Below are positions 11,588 through 21,038 of a stretch of 64,000 bases of DNA, in pieces. This stretch comes from Gemmatimonadota bacterium (GTDB lineage: Bacteria; Gemmatimonadota; Gemmatimonadetes; Longimicrobiales; Gaopeijiaceae), in NCBI GenBank assembly GCA_022826005.1, contig JAJDVT010000141.1, forward strand, positions 1 through 64,000, written 5' to 3'. Positions within the stretch are counted from its first letter, which is position 1. Every line of letters begins with the position of its first letter. The translations under genes were made by a program, and so were the position numbers. Below the pieces are notes generated by a model that saw only the letters and a list, made by a program, of their open reading frames with translations, had not been told where the DNA came from and searched no databases.

Positions 11588-11607
11588 TTTGTCAAGTTCA
11601 GTTGACA
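11569..11607. promoter_or_regulatory. 39-bp double-dyad element, copy A (nfo start)
   Basis: Arms are CGTCAA (11569), TTGACA (11581), TGTCAA (11590) and TTGACA (11602), with spacers of 6, 3 and 6 bp. Both the inner pair and the right-hand pair are perfect inverted repeats. The element covers the nfo start codon and the first codons. It shares its exact spacing with four other copies in the window. Confidence 0.75.
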
Positions 11608-11795
11608 AGGGGGTGGCCTCTCGTTGTCGAGGAGGACGCGCCGCGAACCAGCCGGGCCGTGCGGGACCGGCTGATATCTTGCCAGCCAAGCCTTATCTTG
11701 CAAGGTGACGCGCCCGCGGCCGCAGTGCCGGGCCGACGACACCTGACGCCGCCCCAACACCGGTGGCCGCCTCAGCAACCGGACAAGGACAATCG

Positions 11796-14048
11796 ATGCG
11801 CAACGGCTCCGCCGCCCTTCTGATTCTCGCCCTCGCGGCCTGTGCCGCCCCATCCCCGCCGGCCACACCCGCGCCGGAACCCCTTCCATCCTCAGGCCAG
11901 GGCGCGCCGCCCCGGGAAACGGAGACGGTCCAGTCCGGCGAGCCCTTCGCCCGGCCCGACGTGCCCGCCCCCACCGCCGCCCGGCCTCCCGCCCCCATGC
12001 CCGGCTTCGACACCGTGCAGGCCGGCGAATTCGACAACGGCAAGATGTGGACCTTCGACGCCCCGCCCGCATCGTACCTGGCGGACACCTACGGCTTCTC
12101 GCCCGGCGACGACTGGTACGCGCGGGCACGGCTCGGCGCGCTCAGGATCCCCAACTGCTCGGCCTCGCTGGTGTCGCCCAACGGGCTCGTCATGACCAAC
12201 CACCACTGCGCGCGCGACTTCGTCACGCAGGTCTCCGCAGACGGCGAGAACCTCCTGGACGAGGGCTTCTACGCGGCCACCCTGGCCGACGAGCGCAAGG
12301 TGGACGACTTCGACGCCGACCAGCTGATCGAGATCGTGGACGTGACCGACGAGATCCGCGCGGTGGTCGACGCGGCGCCGGACGCGGAAGCGCGCTCGGC
12401 GGTACAGGACAGCGTGACCGAGGCGGTGGCCGCCCGCATCGGGGAGGAGCGGGGCGGGGAGGAGGCCGGGATCGAGGTGGAGGTGGTCTCCCTCTACAAC
12501 GGCGGCCTCTACTCGGCGTACGTCTTCCGGCGCTACAGCCACGCCGCGCTGGTCATGGCCCCGGAGCTGGGCCTCGGCTACTTCGGCGGCGAGCCCGACA
12601 ACTTCACGTATCCCCGCTACTCGCTGGACTTCGCCTTCTTCCGCCTGCTCGACGAGGACGGGGCGCCGCTCGCCACCCCCGAACACTTCGACTGGTCGCG
12701 CGACGGCGTCGGCGAAGGCGACCTCGTCTTCGTGATCGGCAACCCGGGGAGCACCTCGCGGCTGCAGACGGTGGCCGAGCTGGAGTTCCGCCGCGACGTG
12801 GAGATGCCGTCGCTGCTGGCGTTCCTCGAATCGCGCATCGAGGTGATCGGGGACTACATCGAGGGGCGGGAGGACGAGCCCGGGATCGACGAGGTTCGCA
12901 ACGTCCTCTTCAGCCTCCTGAACTCGCAGAAGGCGTTCACCGGGATGCTGGGCGGGCTGCGCGACCCCTACGTGCTCGCACGCCGCGGGGCCGCGCAGGC
13001 CGAATTCCAGGCGGCCATCGGAGCCGACCCGGCGCTGCGGGACACCTACCTGCCCCTCTTCGCGGAGATGGCGGAGCTGCAGGAGCGGAAGGCGGAGCTG
13101 GCGAGCGAGCTCCGGGCCTTCGCGGCCTTCGGCGCGCCGGACTTCGAGTCGGCGTTCATTCTGCGTACCCTGGCCTCCTTCGGATACCTGAACGGCCGGC
13201 AGGGGGGCGCTTCGCCCGAGGAACTCGAGGAGTTCGTCGAGGAGATGAATTCGGTTCCCAACCACCCGTCGGAGCTCGACCGGGCGCTCCTGGCCGCGCG
13301 CATGGAGGACCTGATCGGTGCCTTCGGAGCGAACGACGCCTCGGTCACGTCGCTGCTTCGCGGCCGCACCCCGGAAGAGTTGGCCACGTCCCTGCTCGCC
13401 GGCTCCCTGATGGCGGACTCGGCGGCGGCCGTCAACGCGCTCACCGGCGGCACGCTGAACCCCGCGCTGGACCCCGCATTCGCCTTCGTGCCGGGGCTGC
13501 TGCAACGCTTCTTCCCCCTGCAGGAGACGGTGTTCGTGACGATCGGCCCCCGCGAGGAGGAGATCGCCGCACTCCTCGGGCGCGCGCGCTTCGAAGTCAG
13601 CGGCACCGCCGTGCCGCCCGACGCCACCTTCTCTCTGCGGCTCGCCGACGGGGTGGTGCGGGGGTTCCCGTACAACGGCACCGTCGCCCCCGCCTTCACG
13701 ACCTACTACGGCCTCTACGACCGGCACTACTCGAACCCCGGCGCGGATGAGTGGTCGCTGCCCGCCCGCTGGTCCGGTCCGCCCGCCGGGCTGGACCTCG
13801 CCACCCCGCTCAACTTCGTCAGCACCGCCGACATCATCGGGGGCAACTCGGGTTCGCCGGTGGTGAACCGCGATCTGGAGGTCGTGGGGCTGGTCTTCGA
13901 CGGCAACATAGACAGCCTTCCCGGCGACTACATCTACATCCCGGATCTGAACCGCTCCGTGGCGGTGGACGCCCGCGGCATCCTCGAGGCTCTGGAGGCG
14001 ATCTACGGGGCGGACAGGATCGTGCAGGAGCTGACCGGGGGGCGCTGA
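11796..14048 (+). CDS. S46 family dipeptidyl-peptidase, lipoprotein (DPP7-like)
   Basis: A 750-residue secreted serine peptidase that removes N-terminal dipeptides in the periplasm. MRNGSAALLILALAAC is a lipoprotein signal with its lipobox cysteine, then a proline-rich linker. The catalytic region shows SLVSPNGLVMTNHHC (His at 136-137) and GNSGSPVVNRDLEVVGL with the nucleophile at Ser685. The residue 18 positions after that serine is Gly703 in FDGN. In the related DPP11 this position is an arginine that selects acidic substrates, so a glycine points to DPP7-type preference for hydrophobic or broad substrates. The ATG at 11796 is chosen because the signal peptide starts there. GDPD follows after 12 bp. 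Confidence 0.93.
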   Translation: MRNGSAALLILALAACAAPSPPATPAPEPLPSSGQGAPPRETETVQSGEPFARPDVPAPTAARPPAPMPGFDTVQAGEFDNGKMWTFDAPPASYLADTYGFSPGDDWYARARLGALRIPNCSASLVSPNGLVMTNHHCARDFVTQVSADGENLLDEGFYAATLADERKVDDFDADQLIEIVDVTDEIRAVVDAAPDAEARSAVQDSVTEAVAARIGEERGGEEAGIEVEVVSLYNGGLYSAYVFRRYSHAALVMAPELGLGYFGGEPDNFTYPRYSLDFAFFRLLDEDGAPLATPEHFDWSRDGVGEGDLVFVIGNPGSTSRLQTVAELEFRRDVEMPSLLAFLESRIEVIGDYIEGREDEPGIDEVRNVLFSLLNSQKAFTGMLGGLRDPYVLARRGAAQAEFQAAIGADPALRDTYLPLFAEMAELQERKAELASELRAFAAFGAPDFESAFILRTLASFGYLNGRQGGASPEELEEFVEEMNSVPNHPSELDRALLAARMEDLIGAFGANDASVTSLLRGRTPEELATSLLAGSLMADSAAAVNALTGGTLNPALDPAFAFVPGLLQRFFPLQETVFVTIGPREEEIAALLGRARFEVSGTAVPPDATFSLRLADGVVRGFPYNGTVAPAFTTYYGLYDRHYSNPGADEWSLPARWSGPPAGLDLATPLNFVSTADIIGGNSGSPVVNRDLEVVGLVFDGNIDSLPGDYIYIPDLNRSVAVDARGILEALEAIYGADRIVQELTGGR

Positions 14049-14060
14049 ACACGAAGTTCC

Positions 14061-14909
14061 ATGGCGCGCTCCCCACGTCCCGGCCACCCCTTCTTCGCGG
14101 GCGCGCCGCAGCTGATCGCGCACCGGGGCGGGGCAGGCCTGGCTCCCGAGAACACCATGGCCGCCTTCCGGCGCGCCGTGCACGAATGGGACGCCGACAT
14201 GCTCGAGATGGACGTGCGCCTCACGGCCGACGGGCGTGTGGTGGTGATCCACGACGAGACCGTGGACCGCACCACCGACGGGAGCGGACGGATCCGCGAC
14301 ATGACCTGGGCGGAGGCAAGGGAGCTGGATGCCGGCTTCCGCTTCCCGAGCGCGAACGGCGACGCTCCCTGGCGGGGCCGCGACGTGCGCATCCCCCTCT
14401 TCGAGGAGGTGCTCGAGGCTCTCCCCGCCGTACGCATGATCGTGGAGCCCAAGGCCGCCGCAGCCGCCGGTCCGCTGGTCCGGCTCATCCGGGCAGCCGG
14501 GGCGGAGCGGCGGGTCCTGGTGGGAGCCGAGTTCGAGGATACCCGGGTGGACGCGCGCGGGTATGCCGGACCCTGGGGCGCGTCGCGGAGGCAGGTCGTT
14601 CCCTTCTGGATTCTGCATCGCTTCGGCCCCGCGGGGCGCTGGCACGCCCCCGCCGCCGACGGGTTCCAGTTGCCCGAGCGGTCCGGCAGGCTGCGGGTGG
14701 TCACCCCCGCGCTGCTGCGGGCGGCGCGGGCGGCCAACATGCCCGTCTACGTGTGGACGGTGGACGACCCCGCCGACATGCGCCGGCTGCTGGAGTGGGG
14801 TGCGGACGGAATCATGACCGACCGCCCCGACCGCCTCGCCGAGGTGCTCGCGGAGGTCGCGGGACGCCCGCCGCCGCCGGGCGCGCCGGACAGCGGAGCA
14901 CCGGCATGA
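14061..14909 (+). CDS. glycerophosphodiester phosphodiesterase
   Basis: A 282-residue cytoplasmic enzyme hydrolysing glycerophosphodiesters to glycerol-3-phosphate and an alcohol. GDPD signatures are LIAHRGG with catalytic His21, APENT (Glu29), LEMDVRLTADG (Glu48, Asp50) and VVIHDETVDRTTDG with the second catalytic histidine at 63. The C-terminal part has VYVWTVDDPADMRRLLEWGADGI, as in the UgpQ/GlpQ barrel. No signal peptide is present. The stop overlaps the tilS ATG (ATGA), so the two are translationally coupled. Confidence 0.95.
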   Translation: MARSPRPGHPFFAGAPQLIAHRGGAGLAPENTMAAFRRAVHEWDADMLEMDVRLTADGRVVVIHDETVDRTTDGSGRIRDMTWAEARELDAGFRFPSANGDAPWRGRDVRIPLFEEVLEALPAVRMIVEPKAAAAAGPLVRLIRAAGAERRVLVGAEFEDTRVDARGYAGPWGASRRQVVPFWILHRFGPAGRWHAPAADGFQLPERSGRLRVVTPALLRAARAANMPVYVWTVDDPADMRRLLEWGADGIMTDRPDRLAEVLAEVAGRPPPPGAPDSGAPA

Positions 14910-15913
14910 AGGCCCTCGACCGCCGCTTCACGGAACACCTCACGGGCTTGGGGTGGCTCGCGGAGGACCGCGGGGTCGTGGTGGGCGTCTCGGGCGGCGT
15001 GGACTCGATGACGCTGCTCCACCTCATGCGGTTTCGGGACGGTCCTCCGCAGGTGCGCCTGCACGCGGTCCACATCGACCACCGGATGCGCGCGGACAGC
15101 GGTGCCGACGCGGCCTGGGTCGGCGGGATCTGTGCGGAGTGGGGGATCCCCTTCCACCTCCGGGAGGCCGGGCGGGCGGTGGCGACCGAGGCCGGGGGAA
15201 GGAAGCTGCGCTACCGCTTCTTCGAAGAGGTGCGGCGGGGGCTCGGCGACGGGGCGGTCACGATGACCGCCCACACGGCCGACGACCAGGCCGAGACCGT
15301 GCTCTTCCGGGCCGCACGGGGGAGCGGTCCGCGCGGCCTTGCCGGGATCCGCGCGGCGCGGCCCCCGTCGGTGGTGCGCCCGCTGCTCCCCTTCCGGCGC
15401 ACCGAGATCGAGGCCCATGCGGCGGCCCGGGGGATCCCCTACCGGGAAGATCCCACCAACCTTGACCCGCGCTGGACGCGCAACCGCCTGCGCCACGAGA
15501 TCCTGCCCGCCCTGGAGGAGGCGGTCCCGGGTGCGCGCGCGGCGCTGGCGGCCCTGGCCGGGACGAGCGGCACGGAGGGGGCCGCCCTGGACGAACTCGT
15601 GGACGGGCGGATCGCCGCGCTGGAGGCGGGGAGCGCGGGCGATCGGCACCGGGGCCGACCACCCGGGGATGCGCCCTGCGCGTTCTCGCTGGACCGGGGT
15701 GCCCTGCGCGCCCTGTCCCTCCCGGTGCTGACGCTGGTGCTGCGGCGCGCCGTGCAGCGGCTGGGCGGGGATCCCGGCCGGGGCGCCACGGACGCCCTGG
15801 TACGCTTCGCGCGGGAGGACGGCAGCGGTCGCAGGGTGGCGGTCGCTGGAGGGGTGGTGGTGGAGCGCGACATGGACGTGTTGAGGATCCGGCAGGAGGG
15901 GGGTGGCCGGTGA
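14906..15913 (+). CDS. tilS: tRNA(Ile)-lysidine synthase
   Basis: A 335-residue PP-loop ATPase that converts cytidine 34 of tRNA-Ile2 (anticodon CAU) to lysidine, so that it reads AUA. The PP-loop VGVSGGVDSM lies at 27-35. HAVHIDHRMRADS, TAHTADDQAETVLFR, RPLLPFRRTEIE and YREDPTNLDPRWTRNRLRHE are all family signatures. The C-terminal region is shorter than in E. coli TilS. It overlaps GDPD by ATGA and hpt by GTGA. The tilS-hpt-ftsH order is widespread in bacteria and supports the call. Confidence 0.96.
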   Translation: MKALDRRFTEHLTGLGWLAEDRGVVVGVSGGVDSMTLLHLMRFRDGPPQVRLHAVHIDHRMRADSGADAAWVGGICAEWGIPFHLREAGRAVATEAGGRKLRYRFFEEVRRGLGDGAVTMTAHTADDQAETVLFRAARGSGPRGLAGIRAARPPSVVRPLLPFRRTEIEAHAAARGIPYREDPTNLDPRWTRNRLRHEILPALEEAVPGARAALAALAGTSGTEGAALDELVDGRIAALEAGSAGDRHRGRPPGDAPCAFSLDRGALRALSLPVLTLVLRRAVQRLGGDPGRGATDALVRFAREDGSGRRVAVAGGVVVERDMDVLRIRQEGGGR

Positions 15914-16455
15914 ATCCCGTTGGCGATGCCCGTATGGGGGACCGGCGACTGCTCCGGGTCGTCTACACCGCGGAGGCGATCCGGCGGCGGGTGGAGGAGA
16001 TGGGCCGCGAGATCGGCGCGGCCTACGCGCCCGGCGACGACATTCTGGTGCTGGGTCTGCTCAAGGGGTCGTTCATCTTCATCGCCGACCTGGTGCGGCG
16101 GATTCCCATACCGATCCAGGTCGACTTTCTGGCCGCCTCAAGCTACGGGAAGCAACGCGTGAGCAGCGGCGAGGTAAGGCTGGTGTACAACCCGGAAGCC
16201 TCGATGGAGGGGCGGCACGTGATCCTCGTCGAGGACATCGTCGACAGCGGCACCACTCTCAAGCGCTTGATGCCGCTGCTGCACGAACGGCGACCGGCCA
16301 GCCTCGAGATCTGCACCCTGCTCCACAAGCGGGTGGCGGAGCTCGAGTGGCCCGTCCGATGGGTCGGTTTCGACGCGCCGGGCGATTTTCTGGTAGGTTA
16401 TGGATTGGATTTTGCCGAGGACTTTCGGCACCTTCCCTATATCGGCTCTATCTGA
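15910..16455 (+). CDS. hpt: hypoxanthine phosphoribosyltransferase
   Basis: A 181-residue purine-salvage enzyme making IMP or GMP from the base and PRPP. The PRPP loop is VEDIVDSGTTL (about 108-117), preceded by LGLLKGSFIF and a YGKQR flexible-loop segment, and closed by GYGLDFAEDFRHLPYIG. The GTG start overlaps the tilS stop. The ATG eight codons later is an alternative. ftsH starts 18 bp downstream, giving the common tilS-hpt-ftsH operon. Confidence 0.96.
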   Translation: MNPVGDARMGDRRLLRVVYTAEAIRRRVEEMGREIGAAYAPGDDILVLGLLKGSFIFIADLVRRIPIPIQVDFLAASSYGKQRVSSGEVRLVYNPEASMEGRHVILVEDIVDSGTTLKRLMPLLHERRPASLEICTLLHKRVAELEWPVRWVGFDAPGDFLVGYGLDFAEDFRHLPYIGSI

Positions 16456-16473
16456 TCCGCCTCGGAGAGGCAT

Positions 16474-18465
16474 ATGTCGGAAGCAAAGAAGCCACCACAG
16501 AAGGATCCGCCGAAGCTCCGCAAGGTGTCGCGGGCGGCCTCGGTCTGGTTTCTGGTCGCCCTCCTGGGGGTTCTGGGCTACAACCTGATGAGTGCGTCGG
16601 ACCGCAATGCCGGCGAGATCAACTACTCCGAGCTGCTCCGCCAGCTCGACAACGACAACATCCTGAAGGCCACCTTCCACGGTGAGCAGACGGTCCAGGG
16701 AGAGCTGAAGAACACGATCACCCTGGACGAGGCGGAGATCACGAAGTTCGTCACCAAGCTCCCCCCCGGCATCGGGGAAACCCTCACGGGGAGCATGCAG
16801 GGACGCGGCGTCGAGATCGACTCCGTGCCCCGGGGGCCGGGGTGGGGGACCTGGGTTTTCTCGATCTTCCCCTTCCTCCTCTTCATCGTGTTCTGGATCT
16901 GGTTCCTCCGCGCCATGCAGAGCGGTGGCAACCGTGCCTTCCAGTTCGGGCGCTCCAAGGCACGGCTGATCAGCCCGGACAACCCGCAGGTCACCTTCGC
17001 CGACGTCGCCGGAGCCGAGGAGGCCAAGCTGGAGCTCGAGGAGATCATCGAGTTCCTGAAGGACCCGCCCCGCTTCTCCCGCCTCGGCGGCCGTCTCCCA
17101 AAGGGCGTCCTGCTGGTGGGGCCCCCCGGCACCGGGAAGACGCTGCTGGCGCGGGCGGTCGCCGGCGAGGCGGGCCGGCCCTTCTTCCAGATGTCCGGCT
17201 CCGATTTCGTCGAGATGTTCGTGGGCGTGGGGGCTTCGCGGGTGCGCGACCTCTTCGAGCAGGGGAAGGCGCACGCGCCCTGCATCATCTTCGTCGACGA
17301 GATCGACGCTGTGGGAAGGCACCGTGGCGCCGGGCTGGGGGGCGGCCACGACGAGCGTGAGCAGACTCTGAACGCGCTCCTCGTGGAGATGGACGGATTC
17401 GAGGCCAACGAGGGTGTCATTCTCCTGGCTGCGACCAACCGCCCCGACGTGCTCGATCCCGCACTCCTGCGCCCCGGGCGCTTCGACCGGCAGGTGGTGG
17501 TGGACCTCCCCGACGTGAAGGGACGGGAGGGGATCCTGCGCGTCCACGCCAGGAAGCTGCCCCTCGGCGAAGACGTCGAGCTGTCGCTGGTCGCGCGCGG
17601 AACACCGGGGCTGAGCGGCGCCGACCTCTCCAATATCTGCAACGAGGCCGCCCTCTTCGCCGCGCGCCGGGGCGTGGACCGCGTGTCGATGGAGGACTTC
17701 GAGCAGGCCAAGGACAAGGTCATGCTCGGGACCGAACGGCGCAGCATGGTGCTGACCGACTCGGAGCGCGAACTCACCGCCTACCACGAGGCGGGCCACG
17801 TCGTGATCGGCGTGAAGGTTCCCGGCCTCGACCCCGTGCACAAGGTCACGATCGTCCCGCGGGGCCGCGCGCTGGGGCTGACCGCCTCGCTTCCCGAGGA
17901 GGACCGCCACTCCCACACCCGCGACTGGCTGAACGGCCAGCTGGCCATGCTCTTCGGGGGCCGGGTGGCGGAGGAGCTCTCCTTCGGCCCCGAACACGTC
18001 ACGACGGGCGCCGGCAATGACATCGAGCGCGCCACCACAATGGCCCGGCGCATGGTCACCCGCTTCGGCATGTCCGACCGGATCGGCCTCATGGCCGTGG
18101 GGGACAGCGAGCAGGAGGTCTTCCTGGGCCGTGAGCTGGTGCAGCGCCGGGAGGTTTCCGACTACACCGCGCAGCAGGTCGACGAGGAGGTCAAGCACAT
18201 CCTCGACGCCGCCCACCGCCGGGCGCGCGGGATCATCGACGAGAACCGCGACCTGCTGAAACGCATCGCCGAGGCGCTGCTCGACCGGGAAACGCTGGAC
18301 GCCGACGAGATCCAGCTGCTGGTGGAAGGGAGAGAGCTGCCGCCGCTCTCCACCGACTTCGAATCGGACGCGGTGCCGGGGGCGGCGGTGGACAAGGAGG
18401 CGAAGCTGGTGGTGAAACCGCAGCCGGGGCTGGGGCCGGCGGATCCGCTCCCCTCGCCGGGCTAG
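16474..18465 (+). CDS. ftsH: ATP-dependent zinc metalloprotease FtsH
   Basis: A 663-residue membrane AAA protease that degrades misfolded membrane proteins and regulatory substrates. It has two membrane helices ([16 protein letters not shown] and a second near residue 130) around a periplasmic domain. The AAA domain shows Walker A GPPGTGKT (216-223), the substrate pore FVG, Walker [12 protein letters not shown] and the second region of homology RPGRFDRQ. The M41 protease has HEAGH (438-442) with a third zinc ligand at Asp516. GGAGAGG precedes the ATG. The stop overlaps the convergent cdaA stop at a palindromic CTAG. The long C-terminal tail is low-complexity. Confidence 0.98.
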   Translation: MSEAKKPPQKDPPKLRKVSRAASVWFLVALLGVLGYNLMSASDRNAGEINYSELLRQLDNDNILKATFHGEQTVQGELKNTITLDEAEITKFVTKLPPGIGETLTGSMQGRGVEIDSVPRGPGWGTWVFSIFPFLLFIVFWIWFLRAMQSGGNRAFQFGRSKARLISPDNPQVTFADVAGAEEAKLELEEIIEFLKDPPRFSRLGGRLPKGVLLVGPPGTGKTLLARAVAGEAGRPFFQMSGSDFVEMFVGVGASRVRDLFEQGKAHAPCIIFVDEIDAVGRHRGAGLGGGHDEREQTLNALLVEMDGFEANEGVILLAATNRPDVLDPALLRPGRFDRQVVVDLPDVKGREGILRVHARKLPLGEDVELSLVARGTPGLSGADLSNICNEAALFAARRGVDRVSMEDFEQAKDKVMLGTERRSMVLTDSERELTAYHEAGHVVIGVKVPGLDPVHKVTIVPRGRALGLTASLPEEDRHSHTRDWLNGQLAMLFGGRVAEELSFGPEHVTTGAGNDIERATTMARRMVTRFGMSDRIGLMAVGDSEQEVFLGRELVQRREVSDYTAQQVDEEVKHILDAAHRRARGIIDENRDLLKRIAEALLDRETLDADEIQLLVEGRELPPLSTDFESDAVPGAAVDKEAKLVVKPQPGLGPADPLPSPG

Positions 18466-19271
18466 CCCGGTTCCCCGAAGAGCGGCGCGGCCCGGAGCCC
18501 TTCCGGCGCGGGCAGCCAGCGCTCCAGCATCTCGCGCAGCCGCTCGCTGGTCACGCCTACCTCGATCCTCCCGCGGTGCGCGACGGAAACGCGCGAAGTC
18601 TCCTCGCTGACCACGATCACGACCGCATCGGTCTCCTCGCTCAGCCCGATGGCCGCCCGGTGGCGCGTGCCCAGCGTCCGGTCGCTCACCGGGTTCTGGG
18701 TCAGCGGCAGGATCGCGCCGGCGGCCCTGATCGTGTCGCCCACGACGATCACCGCGCCGTCGTGGAGGGGGGAGTGGGGCGCGAAGATCGTCCCGAGGAG
18801 GTCGGCGGAGAGGACGGCTTCGACCCCGCTCCCGGTGAGGGCATATTCCTTCAGCCCGGTCTCCCGCTGCACGGCCACGATCGCCCCCACGCCCTGGCGG
18901 CTGAGCCTCTCTACGCCCTCGACGAGCCGGTCGACCATGCGCGCCTCCCGGGCCTGCCCGAGCAGCCGCACAATGGGGGTCTGGCCGAGGCGGGCCAGCG
19001 CGGCGCGCATCTCGGGCTGGAAGACCACCAGGGCGGCGATCGCGCCGTACTGGAAGAGGGCCTGTAGAAGACCCCGGATCAGGGAGAATTCCAGGATCAC
19101 GGCAATCAGATAGAGGGCCGCCAGCAGAAGCACGCCCAGGAGCATCTGCATCGCCCGGGTCTCGCGAATCAGGAGCAGGATCCGGTAGATGAGCACGAAG
19201 ACGATCGCGATCTCGATCAGATCGGTCCACCCCGGGCGCAGGAACTGCAACTGCTGCGGAAAGCCGTTCAT
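18462..19271 (-). CDS. cdaA: diadenylate cyclase (c-di-AMP synthase) CdaA
   Basis: A 269-residue membrane enzyme that condenses two ATP to c-di-AMP, a second messenger for osmolyte balance and cell-wall homeostasis. Three N-terminal membrane helices are followed by the DisA_N domain. The catalytic DGA motif lies at 171-173 (SPLHDGAVIV) and RHR at 203-205 (GTRHRAAIGLSEETDA). The ATG at 19271 is chosen because it begins just before the first helix. The promoter must lie in the 121-bp spacer shared with the divergent exbB. No CdaR or GlmM gene is adjacent. Confidence 0.96.
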   Translation of the reverse strand: MNGFPQQLQFLRPGWTDLIEIAIVFVLIYRILLLIRETRAMQMLLGVLLLAALYLIAVILEFSLIRGLLQALFQYGAIAALVVFQPEMRAALARLGQTPIVRLLGQAREARMVDRLVEGVERLSRQGVGAIVAVQRETGLKEYALTGSGVEAVLSADLLGTIFAPHSPLHDGAVIVVGDTIRAAGAILPLTQNPVSDRTLGTRHRAAIGLSEETDAVVIVVSEETSRVSVAHRGRIEVGVTSERLREMLERWLPAPEGLRAAPLFGEPG

Positions 19272-19392
19272 AACCCAGAAGAATAACAGGCGGCGGAAGG
19301 GGTGAACGCGAATATCGTTGACGACCGGGCGAGAGCCCCCTACATTGGCGCGGGTTCCCAAGTAAACGAATACCGCTCATCAGGAGCAGACC

Positions 19393-20052
19393 TTGGACAG
19401 CAATTACGAGCTTTCGCAGCTCTTCGCGGACGGCGGGCCGATGATGTATCCGCTGATCATCTGTTCGCTGATCGGCCTGGGCGTGATCATCGCCAAGACG
19501 TGGACCCTCTGGGTCGCGCACCGCAGCGCGGTCCGCGTCATGGAGAGCGTGGAAGAGGCGGCCCGGGAGGGTTCGCTGGAACAGGCTGCGGACATCGCTG
19601 CCGCGACACCCGGCCCCGCTGCCGCCATCCTGCTCGCCGGGATTCGCCGGATTCGCCACATGAGTGTCCGCAAGGGGGAGCTGGAGCAGATCATCTCCAC
19701 CACCGGTGCCATCGAGCTCAGCTTCCTGGAGCGCGGCCTGGTCATCCTCGCCACGATCGCGAACGTGGCTCCGCTCATGGGATTTCTGGGCACGGTAGCC
19801 GGAATGATCGCGGCTTTCGAGGCGATTGCGTCCTCGGGTGATGTCGAGCCCTCGGTCGTCGCCGGGGGTATCAAGATCGCTCTGCTGACCACCGCGGCGG
19901 GGCTGACCATCGCAATTCCGGTCAATATCGGCTACAATTACTTCGTGGCCCGGATCGACAAACTCATCGTCGACATGGAGGAAAGCACGCAGACGGTGCT
20001 CAACCTGGCCTGGGACCTGGAGCGGGAAGGCAAGCTCAGGGTCGTGGCCTGA
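19393..20052 (+). CDS. exbB: ExbB/TolQ-type proton channel subunit
   Basis: A 219-residue inner-membrane protein with three membrane helices (PLIICSLIGLGVIIAKTW, LVILATIANVAPLMGFLGTV, IKIALLTTAAGLTIAIPVNI). The conserved GFLGTVAGMI and TTAAGL segments carry the channel-lining polar residues. With ExbD it forms the proton-driven motor that energises TonB or Tol. The start is a TTG with AGGAG 7 bp upstream. Two exbD genes and a TonB-like gene follow, so a TonB energy module is more likely than Tol; no TolA, TolB or Pal is nearby. Confidence 0.93.
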   Translation: MDSNYELSQLFADGGPMMYPLIICSLIGLGVIIAKTWTLWVAHRSAVRVMESVEEAAREGSLEQAADIAAATPGPAAAILLAGIRRIRHMSVRKGELEQIISTTGAIELSFLERGLVILATIANVAPLMGFLGTVAGMIAAFEAIASSGDVEPSVVAGGIKIALLTTAAGLTIAIPVNIGYNYFVARIDKLIVDMEESTQTVLNLAWDLEREGKLRVVA

Positions 20053-20159
20053 GCGGAAGCGCGCGGCGATCCGGATTCCGTCTCCATCCGGCTGGCGGGA
20101 ACCCGGAAGCCCTGATAGGGTAGAATACATATACAGTCGGCACGGAGGCGAAAACATTC

Positions 20160-20585
20160 ATGGCGGTTCTCGGTAACAAGAAGTCCAAGGTCTCCGACGA
20201 GATACCATCCTCGTCGATGGCCGATATCGCTTTCCTTCTCCTGATCTTCTTCCTGGTCACCACGACCTTCCCGAAGGACAAGGGACTGCAGCTGGTGCTC
20301 CCCCAACAGGGCGAGACGCAGGAAGTCAGCCTGAAGAACGTGCTGCACATCATCGTGCAGCCCACCGGCGAGGTGATCATCAAGCGCGGCGAGAGCCAGC
20401 AGGAGCAGACGGTCCGCGCGGACGCCCTCAAGTCCATCTGGCGCCAGGACGTGGAGGACAACCCGAATCTGATCGCATCGGTCAACACGCATCCCGACGC
20501 TCCATACCGCATGATGGTCGACGTTCTCGATGCGCTTCAGGCGGCGGGCGCCGAGCGCATTTCCCTGAACCTGCTGGAGGAGTAG
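20160..20585 (+). CDS. exbD: ExbD/TolR biopolymer transporter, copy 1
   Basis: A 141-residue protein with a short cytoplasmic start, one membrane helix (MADIAFLLLIFFLVTTTF) containing the conserved aspartate that carries protons, and a periplasmic domain. GGAGGCG lies upstream of the ATG. A TAGAAT hexamer at 20121 in the 107-bp gap after exbB could be a -10 box, so an internal promoter is possible. The next exbD starts 6 bp after its stop. Confidence 0.93.
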   Translation: MAVLGNKKSKVSDEIPSSSMADIAFLLLIFFLVTTTFPKDKGLQLVLPQQGETQEVSLKNVLHIIVQPTGEVIIKRGESQQEQTVRADALKSIWRQDVEDNPNLIASVNTHPDAPYRMMVDVLDALQAAGAERISLNLLEE

Positions 20586-20591
20586 CCGAGA

Positions 20592-21038
20592 ATGGGTATC
20601 GGATCTGGTGGCCTGCAGCGGAAATCGAAGGCGGCGACGGAGATTCCTTCGTCGTCGATGGCCGACATCGCATTCCTGCTTCTCATCTTCTTCATGGTTT
20701 CCACGGTCTTCCAGAAGGACAAGACCCGCGACATCGACTGGGCTCAGGCGGAGGCGGCCGAGAAGATCGACAGGAAGCAGAAGGACATCCTGAACCTGTG
20801 GGTGGAACAGGACGGCAGCGTATTCATGAACGATGTCCAGTACCCGATGGAGGAAGTGGGGGATGTCGTCTTCCCGATCTACGTCGCCAACCCGGAGCTG
20901 GTGGTTTCGATTCGCTCGGACCGCAACGCCCCCTACAACTACATAGACCAGCTGCAGAAGGAGCTGCAGGCGGCTGGCGCCCTCAAGGTCATGTTCGCAG
21001 CCAATCTCGAAAACACCATGACAAGGCAGAGACGATGA
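20592..21038 (+). CDS. exbD: ExbD/TolR biopolymer transporter, copy 2
   Basis: A 148-residue paralogue of the preceding gene, sharing the EIPSSSMADIAFLLLIFF membrane segment with the proton-carrying aspartate but with a different periplasmic domain (DIDWAQAEAAEKIDRKQKD). Two ExbD proteins per ExbB are common in Bacteroidota and Gemmatimonadota and may form a heteromeric plug. Its stop overlaps the ATG of the TonB-like gene (ATGA). Confidence 0.92.
   Translation: MGIGSGGLQRKSKAATEIPSSSMADIAFLLLIFFMVSTVFQKDKTRDIDWAQAEAAEKIDRKQKDILNLWVEQDGSVFMNDVQYPMEEVGDVVFPIYVANPELVVSIRSDRNAPYNYIDQLQKELQAAGALKVMFAANLENTMTRQRR

Noticed and set aside
11581-11607. TTGACA hexamers as ordinary -35 boxes for nfo
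   Set aside because: They lie at or after the nfo start codon, and the other element copies lack TTGACA at the same arms, so the dyad geometry explains them better.
11892-14645. A minus-strand open frame of 917 codons
   Set aside because: Antisense to the S46 peptidase and GDPD genes, with a composition typical of shadow frames.
16138-20157. A minus-strand open frame of 1,339 codons
   Set aside because: It lies antisense to hpt, ftsH and exbB, which are clear genes; long antisense frames are expected in DNA this rich in GC at third codon positions.
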